Source of the DNA: an uncultured bacterium
Lineage (GTDB): Bacteria > Verrucomicrobiota > Kiritimatiellia > RFP12 > UBA1067
Direction of reading: 5' to 3'
Assembly: GCA_902761035.1 (NCBI GenBank)
Contig: CACWIW010000072.1
Span: forward strand, 1-34,234
Length of the DNA: 34,234 nt
Made by a program: the position numbers and the translations under genes
Shown here: piece after piece, positions 32,220-34,234 of the stretch
How the letters are laid out: each line of letters opens with the position of its first letter
How positions within the stretch are numbered: the stretch's first letter is position 1
The notes under the pieces: model-generated
Told to the model about the DNA's origin: nothing
Database searches by the model: none
What the model saw: only the letters and a program-made list of their open reading frames with translations

Positions 32220-32248
32220 ATTATACGCTTTTCCGCGCCAATGTACAA
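32220..32248 (-). promoter_or_regulatory. Promoter of the cobalamin-controlled operon
   Basis: TTGTAC (32248-32243), a 17-base spacer and TATAAT (32225-32220) on the minus strand place the RNA start about 8 bases before the riboswitch. It lies in the gap after the protease gene stop at 32281. Confidence 0.7.
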
Positions 32249-32280
32249 GCCGCAAGCGTCCAAATTCAACGAAAAGCAAA

Positions 32281-34234
32281 TCACTTGCCCTTGCCAGATT
32301 CGCCCGACAGCTCCACGAGGTCGGCGAGGATGTTGAGTGCCTCGTCCAAAACAACGTCTTTTCCGCGCTTAGGCAGGCCGTTCTTATCGCAGGCGTCAGC
32401 GTCGGGAACAACATCAACATCAAGGCCATTAAAGCCGACCTTGTTCACACCGCACTGTAAATCGCGACGCTTCTGCGCCTTGAATGCGGCGTAGTCGAGC
32501 GGCAGAGACTTGCGGTTGCAAGCCTCCGCCACGCCGCGCACTTTCTCCAGATGCGCCTGAAAGACGGTGTTGGTCGCCTGGCGCGCGGCAGACCGGCGCG
32601 CAAGCTCCGGCACATACCGTTGCACGTCGCCCGCCTTCTCGTACTTGACGGCGGCTACCTTCGTCCAAGGAAGCGCGTTAGGCAGGTTGTTTTCGCCCAG
32701 TTTCGTGATGCCGTCGAGGACGGACGGCAGTCTTATATCCGAGGCCACTCCCTTCACCTGCGTGGACGATCCCGTCACGCGGTAGAAGAACCCGCGCGTG
32801 ACGAGAGCCCCGCCACGGCGTTTGCCGAGTTGGATGACTTCCTGCATGGACCCTTTGCCGTGAGTCTGCCTGTCGCCAAGGATCACTGCGCGCCCACGGT
32901 CCTGCAGCACGCCTGAAACCAGTTCCGATGCGCTCGCGCTCCCGCGGTCGATCAAGACGACCATCGGTCTAGTGTACGATCCGCCGCCAGCTATTCCTGG
33001 CAGTCCGGACAGCTCCATTGGCTTGTCGCCGTCATCGTCGTCCTGAATCTGCGCGACCGCTCCGGCATCCATGAAGACAGATGAGAGCATGAGCGCCTCA
33101 AGAAGGCTCCCCCCGCCGTTGCCGCGCAGATCAAGCACCAGACCGCGCGCGCCTGCCCTCTCCAGCTTCTCGAGCTCCTCGTTCACGTCTGCCGTTGTAC
33201 TGCGCACGCTCTTGAAAAGATCCAATATGGAGACAGACTGCATCCCGTAGAAAAGCGGAAGCTTGACATATCCGAGCTTTATGGTGTCTCCACCGTGCTT
33301 CACGGTCTCCAGACGGCCCTTCGCGGCGTTGTTTTCCAGCTTCACGATCCCGCGCACGAGATCGATGCGCGTACGCGCGCCGCCACCGTCAGCCTTTACG
33401 ACTTCCAATACAATCTTCGTCCCCTTCTTGCCGGAAATCATCCGAATTGCCTTTTCAGACGGCACGCCCTTCACGCTTTTTACGGGGCCGTCCCCTTCGC
33501 CCACGCCCACGATTTTGTCACCGGGCTTTAGACGCCCGTCGCGCGCGGCCGGTCCGTCAGGCATGATCGCCAGCACGTACAGTCCCGTCCGGCGCGTGTC
33601 AATGGTCACGCCGATGCCGCAGAATGAGAGCGACATCTCCCCCTCGAACATTTTCTGAAGCGCAGGACTGAGATAGTGCGTGTGCGGGTCGTATGATGCG
33701 CCTACGGACGTCATGTAACGCTCAAAGGCGGCAAGGTCGTCCTGTTCTCCCAGCGCGTCTACCTGCTGGGCGTAGTCTTCCGCCAGCGCACTGGCGATTT
33801 CGGCCAATGACACCTTCTTCCCGCCAGACTTCTCCGCGTCGAGTTCAGCCTCGACGAGACGTTCAAGAAGCTCGGTGCGCAACTTGCGCCGCCAGAGCGC
33901 CTCGCGCTCGGCCTCCGTCTTCGGCCAACCGCGTCCTTCCCCGCTGAACACGTACTCGCCCGTCGTTGGACGCCGCAGCTCTGCCTCAAATCCAGAGTCG
34001 ACCGTGATTTTGGCAAGTTCGTTCGTCGCGAAGATGGCGCAGTCGCGCGCTCGCGCCGCGTACACGCGGTACACCTCCTCACCAAAAGAGATGTCGCGCT
34101 TGAGCAAAGCGTCATCGATAGCTCTGCGCATCGGCTCGAACGCGTCGATGTCCTTCTGGAAGAAATAGCAGTGCTCTTCGTCGTAGCTTTCAACGAGATT
34201 CTTCCATGCCTTCTCCGAATGCGCGTCGTCGATG
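32281..34234 (-). CDS. prc: Prc/CtpA-type C-terminal processing protease (S41), 5' end outside window
   Basis: The frame is open to the right edge, so the N-terminus is missing; about 650 residues are visible. The N-terminal part (DAHSEKAWKNLVESYDEEHCYF, helical) matches the Prc lid/vault region. A PDZ domain follows (LSFCGIGVTIDTRRTGLYVL ... AARDGRLKPGDKIVGV). The protease core has LVLDLRGNGGG, the serine nucleophile in IDRGSASASELVSGVLQDRG, and the lysine in THGKGSMQEVI. The C-terminal DUF3340-like tail carries a run of Arg/Lys and ends SGESGKGK. Prc cleaves periplasmic proteins at their C-termini, including lipoproteins and penicillin-binding proteins. Downstream, on the same strand, is the riboswitch operon with its own promoter. 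Confidence 0.92.
   Translation of the reverse strand, partial: IDDAHSEKAWKNLVESYDEEHCYFFQKDIDAFEPMRRAIDDALLKRDISFGEEVYRVYAARARDCAIFATNELAKITVDSGFEAELRRPTTGEYVFSGEGRGWPKTEAEREALWRRKLRTELLERLVEAELDAEKSGGKKVSLAEIASALAEDYAQQVDALGEQDDLAAFERYMTSVGASYDPHTHYLSPALQKMFEGEMSLSFCGIGVTIDTRRTGLYVLAIMPDGPAARDGRLKPGDKIVGVGEGDGPVKSVKGVPSEKAIRMISGKKGTKIVLEVVKADGGGARTRIDLVRGIVKLENNAAKGRLETVKHGGDTIKLGYVKLPLFYGMQSVSILDLFKSVRSTTADVNEELEKLERAGARGLVLDLRGNGGGSLLEALMLSSVFMDAGAVAQIQDDDDGDKPMELSGLPGIAGGGSYTRPMVVLIDRGSASASELVSGVLQDRGRAVILGDRQTHGKGSMQEVIQLGKRRGGALVTRGFFYRVTGSSTQVKGVASDIRLPSVLDGITKLGENNLPNALPWTKVAAVKYEKAGDVQRYVPELARRSAARQATNTVFQAHLEKVRGVAEACNRKSLPLDYAAFKAQKRRDLQCGVNKVGFNGLDVDVVPDADACDKNGLPKRGKDVVLDEALNILADLVELSGESGKGK

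Noticed and set aside
1..34234. tRNA or rRNA genes
   Set aside because: No cloverleaf with GGTTCRANNCC arm or rRNA signature was found by eye on either strand.

Overview
The window is a high-GC bacterial segment (no base count was made) from what I infer to be an uncultured gut-type member of the PVC superphylum, most likely Kiritimatiellae or a relative. The inference rests on three things. There is a pseudopilin with an FTLLEML prepilin motif and a DGH(V)-type tail, coupled to a secreted protein. There is a set of secreted glycan-degrading enzymes. The promoters share a TGGTATAAT/TATACT-type extended -10. No rRNA, tRNA or CRISPR array was seen. Taxonomy cannot be proven from the sequence alone.

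Layout. (1) 1-6183, minus strand: two very large, mostly helical proteins that each end in a kinase-like domain, one ABC1/UbiB-like and one with a DRHxxN loop. The first carries a frameshift near 950. (2) 6184-6927: a gene-free stretch with four exact-period 44-bp tandem repeats and a long perfect-looking hairpin. (3) 6928-14250, minus strand: a defence/accessory island. It holds a LlaJI/McrBC-like restriction system (m5C methyltransferase, McrB-like NTPase, McrC/LlaJI-like nuclease), a truncated ORF6N gene, a RhuM-like gene split into two coupled pieces, and a vapBC toxin-antitoxin pair. The accessory modules are punctuated by three copies of a repeat. (4) 14520-16823: a secreted GH110-like alpha-1,3-galactosidase, divergent from recQ (16934-19081). 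(5) 19109-21505: an EEP-family secreted hydrolase and a DUF234-type AAA ATPase. (6) 21650-27545: a GH36 alpha-galactosidase with NPCBM, a GH42-like clan-A hydrolase preceded by a 28-residue leader peptide, and a divergent GH43-like beta-propeller enzyme. (7) 27610-29341: trpF and a UDP-glucuronate decarboxylase, divergently transcribed. A relic of a GH110 gene sits against the trpF stop. (8) 29374-34234, minus strand: a Prc/CtpA-type S41 protease, then a cobalamin riboswitch with its own promoter, controlling a secreted protein and an overlapping pseudopilin gene.

How it fits together. The GH110, GH36, GH42-like and GH43-like enzymes suggest removal of alpha- and beta-linked galactose from host mucin, blood-group-type glycans or algal/plant galactans. 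They are scattered in separate transcription units rather than in one PUL. The cobalamin-controlled pair at 29374-32206 is the most attractive candidate for an undescribed system: a B12-repressed surface or secreted protein made together with its own pseudopilin, which suggests corrinoid capture or export linked to a type II/IV-pilus-like machine. The second is the repeat-punctuated accessory array at 12075-14413. The third is the pair of kinase-tailed giant proteins.
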